From contig CAWHMT010000002.1 in the NCBI GenBank assembly GCA_963830455.1, forward strand, positions 434,001-498,000: 64,000 nucleotides of DNA, read 5' to 3'. How positions within the stretch are numbered: position 1 is the first letter of the stretch; every line of letters begins with the position of its first letter. Positions 45,890 through 54,848 of the stretch are shown here, in pieces. The DNA comes from 20CM-2-65-7 sp963830455 (GTDB lineage: Bacteria; Gemmatimonadota; Gemmatimonadetes; Gemmatimonadales; GWC2-71-9). A program made the position numbers and the translations under genes. Under the pieces are notes generated by a model, which was given only the letters and a program-made list of their open reading frames with translations, was not told the DNA's origin and did not search any database.

Positions 45890-47302
45890 TCAGGGCTTGC
45901 GGCGCCGCACCTCAGGCTCGTTGCGCGGTTTCTCCCGGGCCGGTTCTGCGCGCGGCTGACTGCGCGGCTCGCTCCGCGGCTCGTTACGTGGCTCAGCCCT
46001 TGGCTGACTCCGTGGCTCGTTCCGCGGCTCGTTGCGTGGTTCGACGCGCGGTTGACTGCGCGGCTCGTTCCGCGGCTCGACGCGGCGTGGCTCTTCCCGC
46101 CGGGGCTCGTTCCGCGGCTCAACGCGACGCGGCTCCACCTCCCGCGGCCGCGGTTGATCTTTCGGCTGCTGCTCCTGTGGCCGCTCGCGCGGTGGGAGCA
46201 CCATGGGGTGCTGAGTGGAGCCTTCGGTACCCCTGCGCCCGCCACCGTCGTTGTTTGGACGATCGTTGGTGTTGCCGGACCCCTCGTTACCCCGGCGGCC
46301 GCCACGATCGTCGCTCGGACGATCGGTGCTGGTGCCGGCGTCGTCGGTGCGCCCGCGGCCCCCGCGGTCGTCAACCTGGGCGTTGCCCCCGTCATTGCCG
46401 GTTTGTCCGCGGCGATCCCGCACGTTGGGCGGCGGAACGATTCCGAGTCCGCCAAGATCGCGACCAGTCACACCACGGCGCGTATTGTCATTGACCGGAC
46501 GCTCATTGACCGGACGCTCGCGCTCGCGCGTGACAAACCCTTCACGAGTCGGCCGGGCCGAGCCCCAATCCTTGAAGATGAAACGGGGCTGTGGGCGATA
46601 GGGCCGAACGAACACGACGCGGCTGCCGCCATAGCGGTACGGATAGTACCAGGGATCGTCGTACACGAACATCCGGAAGCGGACGCACGAGTAGTAGTAC
46701 GGATCCCAATAGGAATAGCTGACGTAGCTGTGGCAGTCGTAGCACAGGAACCGGGGGTAATCGTGCTGCCGCTCGACATTGTACGACACGATGTCGTAGT
46801 CCCAGTCGGCGTAGCCTTCGGGAACGATGCGCTGTGCGAGATCGGTGAGAGCCACGTAAGGATCTCCGCGGACTCGACCGTCTGCAATCACGCGGTAGTC
46901 CCAATGATCGCCGTTTTCGATCTGATCGTAGACGAACGGATCGGGCGCTGCGACAGCGAACAGATAGCCGACACCTGCATAATCGTCGATCGCGAACGCG
47001 TCCCGGCCGAGCTGGTCACCGTCCACTTCGAAATCGCGACCGCCGCGCGCGAAGTTGTCTTCCCACGGTTCACGCGGAAACAGCACGCGCACGCGCCCGT
47101 CGGTGTCTATGCGGAAAATGGTGACATAAGCGTCTTGATCGAGGCGGAAGTACAATTCGACTCGCTCGCCGCGGGTATAAACGGCGCCGTCGCCGCGATT
47201 GGTCCACAGCTCGATCCGTGGCCGGTAAACAGGCGGGTGCCGGACCACGGGAGCGGGCGTCGAAATGACGGCGAGGCTGAGCAAAGCGATGTTGGTGAGC
47301 AT
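45890..47302 (-). CDS. Exported DUF4384-like protein with Arg/Pro/Glu-rich repeat tail
   Basis: A 470-residue exported protein. It has a weak signal peptide (LTNIALLSLAVIS), then a DUF4384-like beta-domain (about 30-190: RIELWTNRG, VYTRGERVELYFRLDQDAYV, VLFPREPWEDN), and an aromatic-rich segment with two Cys (about 195-245, YDCHSYVSYSYWDPYYYSC). The rest is disordered: Gly/Asp/Arg (about 285-370) then tandem EPRNEPRSQPR-type units (about 390-465). The strong ribosome site AGGAGGT precedes ATG 47302. The low-complexity tail could bind an anionic surface polymer. Divergent from the DUF58 gene; function unknown. Confidence 0.8.
   Translation of the reverse strand: MLTNIALLSLAVISTPAPVVRHPPVYRPRIELWTNRGDGAVYTRGERVELYFRLDQDAYVTIFRIDTDGRVRVLFPREPWEDNFARGGRDFEVDGDQLGRDAFAIDDYAGVGYLFAVAAPDPFVYDQIENGDHWDYRVIADGRVRGDPYVALTDLAQRIVPEGYADWDYDIVSYNVERQHDYPRFLCYDCHSYVSYSYWDPYYYSCVRFRMFVYDDPWYYPYRYGGSRVVFVRPYRPQPRFIFKDWGSARPTREGFVTRERERPVNERPVNDNTRRGVTGRDLGGLGIVPPPNVRDRRGQTGNDGGNAQVDDRGGRGRTDDAGTSTDRPSDDRGGRRGNEGSGNTNDRPNNDGGGRRGTEGSTQHPMVLPPRERPQEQQPKDQPRPREVEPRRVEPRNEPRREEPRRVEPRNEPRSQPRVEPRNEPRNEPRSQPRAEPRNEPRSEPRSQPRAEPAREKPRNEPEVRRRKP
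45930..46130 (-). repeat. In-frame repeats coding (EPRNEPRSQPR)n
   Basis: Degenerate direct repeats of 12 and 24-36 bp rich in cgcggctcgttccgcggct-type sequence. All keep the reading frame of the DUF4384-like gene, so selection acts on the protein tail. Confidence 0.8.
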
Positions 47303-47357
47303 AGTACCTCCTGCCCGCTGGTAGGCAGAGACTGTGCCAGCAGCAAAACACGCGTAA

Positions 47358-47373
47358 ATTATATTGATATAAT
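47358..47373. promoter_or_regulatory. AT-rich perfect palindrome between divergent genes
   Basis: ATTATATTGATATAAT: two 7-bp arms around a TG centre, in the 122-bp space between the DUF4384-like gene (minus) and the DUF58 gene (plus). It contains TATAAT on both strands, so it may be a back-to-back -10 element, and it also has the look of a Fur/PerR-type operator. It is a conspicuous AT island in GC-rich DNA. Confidence 0.6.
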
Positions 47374-47424
47374 GACTTGGGATCGTCGAACCTCCCTCTC
47401 ACTGTCCACTTGCAAGGACAATTC

Positions 47425-48312
47425 GTGCCACCAGGCCCGCAGCGCCTAGACCTACTCGACCCTGCAGACGTCGCCCGGCTGGGCGGGATCGAGATCGTCG
47501 CGGAAGGCGTGGTGGAGGGTTTTCTGGCGGGCGTGCACCGATCTCCCTTCCGTGGGTTTTCCGTGGAGTTCACCGAGCACCGCGCATACCAGCCTGGTGA
47601 CGAGCTGCGGTATCTCGACTGGCGGATTCTGGGACGCTCCGATCGGCTGTTCGTGAAGCAGTTCGAAGAGGAAACCAACCTGCGCTCGATGATTCTGGTC
47701 GACGCGAGTCGTTCGATGGCCTGGCACGGCACGCCCGAGCGATTGACCAAACGCGCGTACGCGGATCGGTTGGCGGCGGCGCTCGCGCTCATCCTGTTGC
47801 GGCAGCGTGATGCGACCGGCCTGGTAACGTTTGATGAGCAGGTCCGCCAAGTCGTGCCCGCGCGCGTCAAGACGGGTCAGTGGAGCCGCATCGTGCGCGG
47901 GTTGCTCGAGACACCCGACGGTCAGGGCACGGCCGCGCACGCGGCGCTGCAGCGCTTGACGGCACTGCTGGCGCGCCGCGGCATGGTGATTCTCCTGTCG
48001 GACCTCCTATTCGATCGTGAGCTGGCGCTGACCGCACTGCGATATCTGCGTCATCGCGGCCATCAAGTCATCGTCTTCCATCTCATGGATCCAGCCGAGG
48101 TAGAGCTCAGTGGTCCTCCCGAAGTGCGCTTCCGGGACCCCGAATCATCGGTGAGTGTGGTCGTGCGCCCGCGAGAGCTGGCTCGCGCGTATGCTGATAC
48201 CGTGCGCCGCGAAGTCGCCGCGTGGCGGAAGGCGTGCCGGCGACACGGAATCGCCTACCATCACGTGCAGACCGATTTGCCTTTTGGCATGGCGCTGCGG
48301 CTGTTGACGTGA
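47425..48312 (+). CDS. DUF58 (vWA-like) protein
   Basis: A 295-residue cytoplasmic protein. The DUF58 signature HRAYQPGDELRYLDWRILGRSD near 50-71 is followed by a vWA-like fold with the MIDAS-like DASRSMAWHG near 92. The start is set at GTG 47425, behind AAGGA with 7-bp spacing; a TTG at 47377 would overlap the likely promoter. Such proteins usually work with a MoxR ATPase and BatA/B; BatA-like follows directly (GTGA overlap) but no MoxR gene is present here. Confidence 0.88.
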   Translation: MPPGPQRLDLLDPADVARLGGIEIVAEGVVEGFLAGVHRSPFRGFSVEFTEHRAYQPGDELRYLDWRILGRSDRLFVKQFEEETNLRSMILVDASRSMAWHGTPERLTKRAYADRLAAALALILLRQRDATGLVTFDEQVRQVVPARVKTGQWSRIVRGLLETPDGQGTAAHAALQRLTALLARRGMVILLSDLLFDRELALTALRYLRHRGHQVIVFHLMDPAEVELSGPPEVRFRDPESSVSVVVRPRELARAYADTVRREVAAWRKACRRHGIAYHHVQTDLPFGMALRLLT

Positions 48313-50078
48313 GCTTCATCCATCCCCTGGCATTGCTGGGGCTCGCGGCGGCGGCGATCCCGGCACTGCTGCACCTGCTCCAGAGACGCGTTCCTCCCGA
48401 GATCGATTTCCCGCCGGTCCGCTACCTGAGCGCCGCAGAGCGGGAGAGCGCACGGCGGTTACGGCTTCGCCACCTCCTGCTGCTGATTCTGCGCACCGCG
48501 CTGATCGTCGTGATCGTGCTCGCCGCGGCCCGTCCGTTGGTGCGCGTGACCGGAGTCGGCGGCGGCGGAGCGCACGAGCCCACGGCGCTGGTGGTGATTC
48601 TCGACAACTCGCCATCGTCGGGAGCGGTCGTTGATGGCCGGCTGGTGCTCGATCGGTTACGCGTGGCGGCTCGCTCATCCATCGGCCGCACGACGTCGGC
48701 GGATCGCGTTTGGTTGATGTTATCGGACGGCGTGTTGCGTGGCGGCACGCGCGAGGCATTGCTCGCGACGATCGACAGCACACGCAGTGGCTGGCAGCGG
48801 CTCGACCTCGTGCAAGCGGTCGAGCGTGCCGCTCGGCTCGTCGAGGCCCAGCCGCTGCCAGGACGCGAGGTCCATGTCCTGAGCGACCTCCAGAACACGG
48901 CGGTCGCGACTGGCCGAGCCACCGTCGCCCGTGGTGTGCGCGTGCTCGCGAGCGCTCCCGGCCGTGCCGTCGCGAATCGGGGGATCGCGGCGGTCTCGGT
49001 GAGCGAAGGCGCGGCCGTGACTACGCTGAGTGGATCGAGTGCGGGAGGCTCCGACGAACCTGCCCCCCCCCCGGTCCCCGTGACGATTCGGATCGGCGCC
49101 GGCCGGCGTGGAGAGGTCGCGGCCCGGGGATTGGGAACGGGCGGAGTGTCGGGCGCGGCGGTCACGGTTTCGTTGCCGGCGCAGACGCTCGCGCCCGGAT
49201 GGTGGACAGGCGAAGCGCAGCTCGAGCCAGACGAATTGCGTGCCGACGACCGCCGGCCATTCGCCTGGCGTGTCGCCCCGCCGGCGCGAGTCATGGCGAC
49301 CGCGGGGGCGGGCTCATTTGTCGCTGCGGCACTCGCGGTGCTGCAGGATGGCCGGCGCGTCGCGGCCGGCCGTGATGTCGTCATCAACGGCGGTGAGCCA
49401 TTGGCGGGCGCTCGGGCGATCGTGCAGCCGCCCGAGGATCCCGCTCTGGTGGGCCAGGCGAATCGTGCGCTCGCATCGAGAGGTGTGCCCTGGACCTGGG
49501 GGCGACCAAGTACGCCTGGTCCAGTCGTCGCACCGGGCGGCGGGTTGCCAATGATCAACGGCGTGCAGGTCGTGAAGCGCTACCAGTTGGAGGGAGCAGG
49601 AAGCGCGCAGGAGGGAGCAGGAGAAGTACTGGCGACCGTTAACGGCGAGCCGTGGCTGGTACGTGCCGGGAACGTCGTCCTGCTGGGGAGCCGGCTCGAC
49701 ACCGCCTGGACGGCGCTACCGGCATCACCCGGTTTCGTGCCGTTCGTCGATGCGCTCGTGAACCGCATCGTGGCTGGAGCAGCGGAGGTCGACCAGGCTG
49801 AAGGCGCGCCCCGCGTAGAATTCCAAATGCGCGGGTCCGACACGATCGCGGCCACGGTGTATGGCCCGGATGCGCGCGAATCCGATCTCACGCCTGCCAC
49901 ACCAGCAAATGCGTCGGCGGCCCTGGGCGGCCGCGACCGCGTGGAGGTATTGAATCCTGACCGCTTCGCGGCCGAGCGATTCTCGGGGACGCGACGCGCG
50001 GACATCAGCGGTGCATTGCTTGTTTTGGCGTTGCTGCTGGCTGCCGCCGAGCTGGGAGTAGCGACCCGGACCCGCTGA
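48309..50078 (+). CDS. BatA-like membrane protein with vWA domain
   Basis: A 589-residue protein. The N-terminal BatA signature FIHPLALLGLAAAAIPALLHLL lies at 3-24 (two helices, the second near 58-78). A vWA domain starts at VVILDNSPSS near 96, and a large beta-rich periplasmic part and a C-terminal helix (about 565-585) follow. MIDAS residues D-x-S-x-S are present in DNSPSSG. A 13-bp direct repeat (49589 and 49610) duplicates the EGAG segment. The GTG at 48309 overlaps the DUF58 stop; the stop overlaps the mfd start (TGATG). Bat proteins are linked to stress tolerance and protein-complex assembly. Confidence 0.88.
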   Translation: MSFIHPLALLGLAAAAIPALLHLLQRRVPPEIDFPPVRYLSAAERESARRLRLRHLLLLILRTALIVVIVLAAARPLVRVTGVGGGGAHEPTALVVILDNSPSSGAVVDGRLVLDRLRVAARSSIGRTTSADRVWLMLSDGVLRGGTREALLATIDSTRSGWQRLDLVQAVERAARLVEAQPLPGREVHVLSDLQNTAVATGRATVARGVRVLASAPGRAVANRGIAAVSVSEGAAVTTLSGSSAGGSDEPAPPPVPVTIRIGAGRRGEVAARGLGTGGVSGAAVTVSLPAQTLAPGWWTGEAQLEPDELRADDRRPFAWRVAPPARVMATAGAGSFVAAALAVLQDGRRVAAGRDVVINGGEPLAGARAIVQPPEDPALVGQANRALASRGVPWTWGRPSTPGPVVAPGGGLPMINGVQVVKRYQLEGAGSAQEGAGEVLATVNGEPWLVRAGNVVLLGSRLDTAWTALPASPGFVPFVDALVNRIVAGAAEVDQAEGAPRVEFQMRGSDTIAATVYGPDARESDLTPATPANASAALGGRDRVEVLNPDRFAAERFSGTRRADISGALLVLALLLAAAELGVATRTR

Positions 50079-53000
50079 TGCCGCTCGACTTTCTCCTCGA
50101 ACGATTTCACGAGCTTCCCGCCACCCGATCGCTGATCGAGCGGCTGCCACCCCCAGGCAACCGTATCGGGGCGGGCGGGTTGCCGGGGTCGAGCCCGGCC
50201 GTCCTGGTAGCGACGCTCGCCCGGCAATTGCCCCAGCGCCTGTTCGCGGTCGTGGCACCGACGCCTGCCGACGCCGAGCGCTGGCTCGCAGATCTCCAGA
50301 CCCTACTCGGCACCGACGTCCCGGTGCTGTATCCCCAACGCGAGGCTCTCGGCGCCGAAGAACCGCATTACGAGCTCGCCGGTGAGCGGATCGAGACGCT
50401 CGAAGCGCTGCTGCGCGGAGCCGTCCGGGTGTTGATCACGACCGCGCGGGCGAGCGCGGAGCGAACGGCCGTCCCCGCAACCCTGGAGCAGGCGCGGCTC
50501 GTGCTCGCGGTGAGCAAGGAAGAACGGAGTCTCACCGACACCGTACAACGGCTGGATGCGATGGCCTACGAGCGCGTCCCCAGCGTGACCGAGGTCGCGC
50601 AGTACAGCGTGCGCGGGGGCATCCTCGATGTGTACGGGTTCGGAATGGCAGCGCCGGCGCGCGTCGAATGGTGGGGCGACGAAATCGCCTCCGTGCGCAG
50701 CTTCGATCTCGATACACAACGCTCCGGCGAAGCGCTCGAGCGCGTGACGGTCCTGCCGGTCAAGTCCGAACAGGTGACGCCGACTGGCAGCGCGCCTGCA
50801 CGCCTCAGCAACCTGCTCGAGCTGCTGCCGACCGACACGCTCGTGGTGATCGACCAAGAATCGGCGGTGCAGCGCGAGGTCGAGCGGGCATGGGCCGACG
50901 CGGCGCACCACCTCGAGGTCGCCCGGCGCATGGGGGAAGAGCCACCGACCCGCGAGGAGCTGCTGGTCGAGCCGGGAGCCTGGCGCGGGCACCTCGATGC
51001 GCTGGCGCGGCTCGCGGTGTCCGATTCGGAGACCGAGCAGCGATTCCCGCTGGCGCCGCCCGACCACGTGGATCGGGACCTGAAACGGCTCCGACGGATC
51101 GTCGCCGATCCTCCGCCCACGGTGATTCTGTGCGACAACGAAGGGCAGCTGGAGCGGCTGGAAGAGCTGCTGGGCGCGGAAGGCGCCACGCTTGCGGTCG
51201 GGGCGCTCGACGGCGGGTTCATCATGCCGACGCTGCGCGTGCTCACCGATCACGAGATCTTCCGGCGCGCGCGCCGGCTGCGGCGCCCGCGTCGCTACCG
51301 CAGTGCGGTCAGCACCGCGGCTTCACGCCCGCTCACACCCGGTGGATACGTCGTGCATCTCGAACACGGTATCGGGATCTACCGCGGCCTGCAGACGATC
51401 GCGGTCGGCGCCGACGGCGTAACCCTCGAGGTGGCCGTCGTCGAGTATGAAGGCGGCGATCGGCTGAACGTGCCGCTGTACCGGATCGATCAGCTCGAAC
51501 CGTATCGCACCGTTGGCGATGGCGATGGCGATGCGCCGCCGCCGCGCCTGCACCGGCTGGGGGCTGCAACGTGGCAGCGGCAGCGCGACAAGACCCGCGC
51601 CGCGATCCGCGCGATGGCGGCGGAGCTGCTCGATCTGTACGCGCGCCGGCAGCTCGCGACTGGATACGCCTTTCCGGCCGATACTCCGTGGCAGCGCGAG
51701 CTCGAGTCCGCCTTCCTCTATGAAGACACGCCCGACCAGCGCCGCGCCTCCGACGAGGTCAAGCGAGACATGGAGCGCGCGCGGCCCATGGATCGGCTGC
51801 TCGTCGGAGATGTCGGCTACGGCAAGACGGAGGTCGCCGTCCGCGCCGCGTTCAAGGCGGTGCAGGCGGGCAAGCAGGTCGTCGTGCTCGTGCCCACCAC
51901 GATTCTCGCCGAGCAGCACGGCCGCACGTTTCGCGAGCGACTGGCGGACTATCCCGTGCGGATCGAAGTCCTGTCACGGTTTCGCGGTCCGAAAGACACC
52001 GCCGCGCTGGTTCCGCGCATCGCCGGCGGCGAGGTCGACATCGTCATCGGCACACACCGTCTGCTCTCGCCCGACGTGACGTTCAAGGACCTTGGCTTGC
52101 TGATCGTGGACGAAGAGCACCGCTTTGGCGTGCGGCACAAGGAGCGACTCAAGACGCTGAAGCTCAGCGTCGACGTGCTGACGCTGACCGCCACACCGAT
52201 TCCCCGCACGCTGCACCTCTCGCTCGCCGGTCTGCGCGATCTCGCGCTGCTGGAGACGGCGCCCAAGGATCGCTCGCCCGTGCTCACGTTCGTCGAGCCC
52301 TGGGACGACGGGCTGCTGGAGGAAGCGCTGGCGCGCGAGCTGGATCGCGGGGGCCAGGTCTACTTCGTGCATAACCGGATTGAAACCATCGACACCATTG
52401 CGGCGCGCGTGCAGGCGTTGGCGCCCCGGGCCCGATGGGCCGTCGCGCACGGGCAGATGCGGGAGCAGGATCTCGAGGCGGTCATGGGCCGGTTCGTGCG
52501 CGGGGAAGTGGACATCCTCGTGTCAACGATGATCGTCGAGTCGGGGCTCGACGTCCCCAATGCCAACACGATGATCGTCGATCGCGCCGATCGCCTCGGT
52601 CTCGCGCAGCTCTACCAGCTGCGTGGCCGGGTCGGCCGCAGCCACCGCCGGGCGTTCTGCTACCTGCTCGTGCCCGATCTGGTAGATGCGCAGGCCGAGG
52701 AACGTTTGCAGGTGCTCGAGCATCATACGGATCTGGGATCGGGCTACCGCATCGCCCTGCGCGATTTGGAGCTGCGCGGGGCCGGGAACCTCCTGGGCGG
52801 CGAGCAATCGGGACATGTCCAGGCGGTCGGCTTCGACATGTACTTGCGGTGGCTGGAAGAGACGGTGCGGGGGCTGAAGGCTGGGGACGGGGGACGGGGG
52901 CAGCGGGACGAGTGGACCCCGCCCGATGTCACACTCGACGCGCCCGCGCACCTGCCGGACCAATACGTTCCGGAAGACGATACGAAGCTCGATATCTATC

Positions 53001-53365
53001 GGCGGCTGGCGCGGGCCGAGCAACCAGGTGAGATTCATGCCGTTCGTGACGAGCTGCGTGACCGGTTCGGGCCATTGCCGCCGGAGGCCGAGCGTCTGCT
53101 GCTCGTCGCCGAGCTGCGCGCGCTGGGTGCGCGCGCGGCGTTGGAGACGGTCCTCATCAAAGGCGATGAAGCTCGACTGACGTTCCGGCGCGATGCCGCG
53201 CCGCGGCTGGCGGGGCTGCAGGTGGCGCTGGAAGCGGTGCAATTCGAGGCGGACGTGCGGCGCGCGGTGCCACTCTCCCTCAGGCTCCGCCGGCTCGGCG
53301 GAGAGTCGATCGGCCCCGGCCTGGTCCGGGCGCTCACGGCCGTTCTGCGGGACCATCACCGGTAA
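50078..53365 (+). CDS. mfd: Transcription-repair coupling factor Mfd
   Basis: A 1095-residue SF2 translocase that removes stalled RNA polymerase and recruits UvrA. The N-terminal UvrB-like module spans about 1-330. The RNA polymerase-interaction (CarD-like) domain, with GGYVVHLEHGIGIYRG, is near 425. The motor has Walker A GDVGYGKTE near 583, DEEHRFG near 680 and TATPIPRTLH near 705. The RecG/TRG motif and C-terminal TRCF domain (about 960-1080) follow. A G-rich 7-bp repeat inserts GDGGRGQR in the linker near 937-944. The gene is coupled to BatA-like. Confidence 0.96.
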   Translation: MPLDFLLERFHELPATRSLIERLPPPGNRIGAGGLPGSSPAVLVATLARQLPQRLFAVVAPTPADAERWLADLQTLLGTDVPVLYPQREALGAEEPHYELAGERIETLEALLRGAVRVLITTARASAERTAVPATLEQARLVLAVSKEERSLTDTVQRLDAMAYERVPSVTEVAQYSVRGGILDVYGFGMAAPARVEWWGDEIASVRSFDLDTQRSGEALERVTVLPVKSEQVTPTGSAPARLSNLLELLPTDTLVVIDQESAVQREVERAWADAAHHLEVARRMGEEPPTREELLVEPGAWRGHLDALARLAVSDSETEQRFPLAPPDHVDRDLKRLRRIVADPPPTVILCDNEGQLERLEELLGAEGATLAVGALDGGFIMPTLRVLTDHEIFRRARRLRRPRRYRSAVSTAASRPLTPGGYVVHLEHGIGIYRGLQTIAVGADGVTLEVAVVEYEGGDRLNVPLYRIDQLEPYRTVGDGDGDAPPPRLHRLGAATWQRQRDKTRAAIRAMAAELLDLYARRQLATGYAFPADTPWQRELESAFLYEDTPDQRRASDEVKRDMERARPMDRLLVGDVGYGKTEVAVRAAFKAVQAGKQVVVLVPTTILAEQHGRTFRERLADYPVRIEVLSRFRGPKDTAALVPRIAGGEVDIVIGTHRLLSPDVTFKDLGLLIVDEEHRFGVRHKERLKTLKLSVDVLTLTATPIPRTLHLSLAGLRDLALLETAPKDRSPVLTFVEPWDDGLLEEALARELDRGGQVYFVHNRIETIDTIAARVQALAPRARWAVAHGQMREQDLEAVMGRFVRGEVDILVSTMIVESGLDVPNANTMIVDRADRLGLAQLYQLRGRVGRSHRRAFCYLLVPDLVDAQAEERLQVLEHHTDLGSGYRIALRDLELRGAGNLLGGEQSGHVQAVGFDMYLRWLEETVRGLKAGDGGRGQRDEWTPPDVTLDAPAHLPDQYVPEDDTKLDIYRRLARAEQPGEIHAVRDELRDRFGPLPPEAERLLLVAELRALGARAALETVLIKGDEARLTFRRDAAPRLAGLQVALEAVQFEADVRRAVPLSLRLRRLGGESIGPGLVRALTAVLRDHHR
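52883..52910. repeat. Degenerate 7-bp tandem repeat in mfd
   Basis: Two perfect units ggggacg followed by two variants (ggggcag, cgggacg), 28 bp, in the linker between the motor and the C-terminal domain of Mfd. Confidence 0.7.
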
Positions 53366-53384
53366 ACGGGGAAAGAGGAACCGG

Positions 53385-54848
53385 ATGCGACGTTCGAGTC
53401 TGTTGTTGGTGGGTGGAGCGCTGACACTGGTGGGATGCGGCGCGCTGCGCGATGCATTCTCGCCGCGGGCCGAGGTCATTGCCCGCGCCAACGACCAGAC
53501 GCTGAGCGTGGAGCGTGTCGCCGACTGGGCTGGCAGCAGCAAGGGGGTTCCGCTCGAGGCACTGGCCCTCAGCCGGTTGTCGCATGTGTGGGTCGACTTC
53601 GCGTTGTTCGCCCAGGCGGTGGCCGCCGGGAAGGATCTGCGCGATTCGGCGACGATGACCGCCGCGATGTGGCCGGTCGTGTCGCAGCTCAAGTGGGAGC
53701 GTTTCCACGACCGGCTCGTGAAGCAGGGCGACTTCACGCCGCCGCAAGTCGACTCCGCGTACGCTGCCGGGCAGCTCCGGATCTTTCAGCACATTCTGAT
53801 TCAGGTGCCTCCCAACTCCACGCCCGACGTCGAAGCGCAGAAGCGCCGTAAAGCCGAGCAGTTGCTGCCGCAGGCGCGCAGCGCGGGCACGCGCTTCGGC
53901 AGGCTCGCGTCGACCAACTCCGATGACCCCGGGTCCAGAGCCCAGGGTGGCGCGCTCGGGCTGACCGCGCGCGGCCAGTTCGTGCCGGCGTTCGAGGACG
54001 CCGCGTGGCAGCTCAAACCGGGCGAAGTGAGTCCCGTGGTAAAGAGTCCGTTCGGTTTCCATATCATCCGTCGCCCGCCGCTCGGCGAGGTGCGCGAGTC
54101 GTTCCGGACGGGAGTCCAGGAGCGCATGGCCGCGCAGACGGATTCGCTTTACCTCGACAGCCTGTCGATCAAGAGGCACATCGAGCCGGTGAGCCGCGCG
54201 CCCGAGTATGTGCGCGCCGCGGTGCAGGACCTGGAGGCGGCGCGCTCCAGCAATCGTACGCTGGTGGACTATCGGGGCGGATCGCTGCGGGTGCGCCATC
54301 TGGTGCGCTGGCTGGCGGCGCTGGACCCGCAAGTGATGCAGGCGTTGCCGCAAGCGACCGATGATCAAATCCGACAGTTCCTCAGGGCGATTGCCCAGCG
54401 CGATTTGCTGGTTCAGCTCGCCGACTCGGCCCAGGTCACCTTGACTCCGGACGATTGGCAGCAGGTGCGCGCCCAGCACGACTCCGCGATCATGATGCTC
54501 GGATCGATTCTGAATCTGTCGCCGCAAATGCTGCGCGACTCCGCTTCGACTCCCGAGGAGCGCACGAACATCGCGATGGCGCGCGTCAACGATTACGTGG
54601 ACCGGGTGATCCATGGGCGCGCCCGCTTTTTCCCGGTTCCGCCCTTCCTCGGTGAAACGCTGCGCGAGCAGGCGCGCTGGAGCGTGGACGAGGCCGGCGT
54701 ACGCCGCGCGGTCGAGCGGGCGCAGGAGATTCGGACCGCCAGCGACTCGACCCGCGCGAGCGAGCCCCAGATGATGCCCGCGCCCGGGCCGGCCCCGATC
54801 GATACGAGCCGGCGCCCGCCGCCCGGAGCGGGGACTCGGGCCAACTGA
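53385..54848 (+). CDS. Parvulin-type peptidyl-prolyl isomerase lipoprotein
   Basis: A 487-residue periplasmic foldase. Lipobox LVGC places the acylated Cys near 18. A SurA-like N-terminal helical region precedes one parvulin domain (about 132-235), with FQHILIQVPP, FGRLASTNSDDPGSRAQGG and PVVKSPFGFHIIR. A helical C-terminal region ends in a disordered Pro-rich tail. The ATG at 53385 follows AGAGGAA. It starts 19 bp after mfd and overlaps the next foldase gene by one base (TGATG). Probably helps fold outer-membrane proteins. Confidence 0.9.
   Translation: MRRSSLLLVGGALTLVGCGALRDAFSPRAEVIARANDQTLSVERVADWAGSSKGVPLEALALSRLSHVWVDFALFAQAVAAGKDLRDSATMTAAMWPVVSQLKWERFHDRLVKQGDFTPPQVDSAYAAGQLRIFQHILIQVPPNSTPDVEAQKRRKAEQLLPQARSAGTRFGRLASTNSDDPGSRAQGGALGLTARGQFVPAFEDAAWQLKPGEVSPVVKSPFGFHIIRRPPLGEVRESFRTGVQERMAAQTDSLYLDSLSIKRHIEPVSRAPEYVRAAVQDLEAARSSNRTLVDYRGGSLRVRHLVRWLAALDPQVMQALPQATDDQIRQFLRAIAQRDLLVQLADSAQVTLTPDDWQQVRAQHDSAIMMLGSILNLSPQMLRDSASTPEERTNIAMARVNDYVDRVIHGRARFFPVPPFLGETLREQARWSVDEAGVRRAVERAQEIRTASDSTRASEPQMMPAPGPAPIDTSRRPPPGAGTRAN

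Noticed and set aside
45930..46130. Repeat block that could be mistaken for a CRISPR array or minisatellite
   Set aside because: Units are of unequal length, have no unique spacers and keep one reading frame throughout; they code the Arg/Pro/Glu tail.
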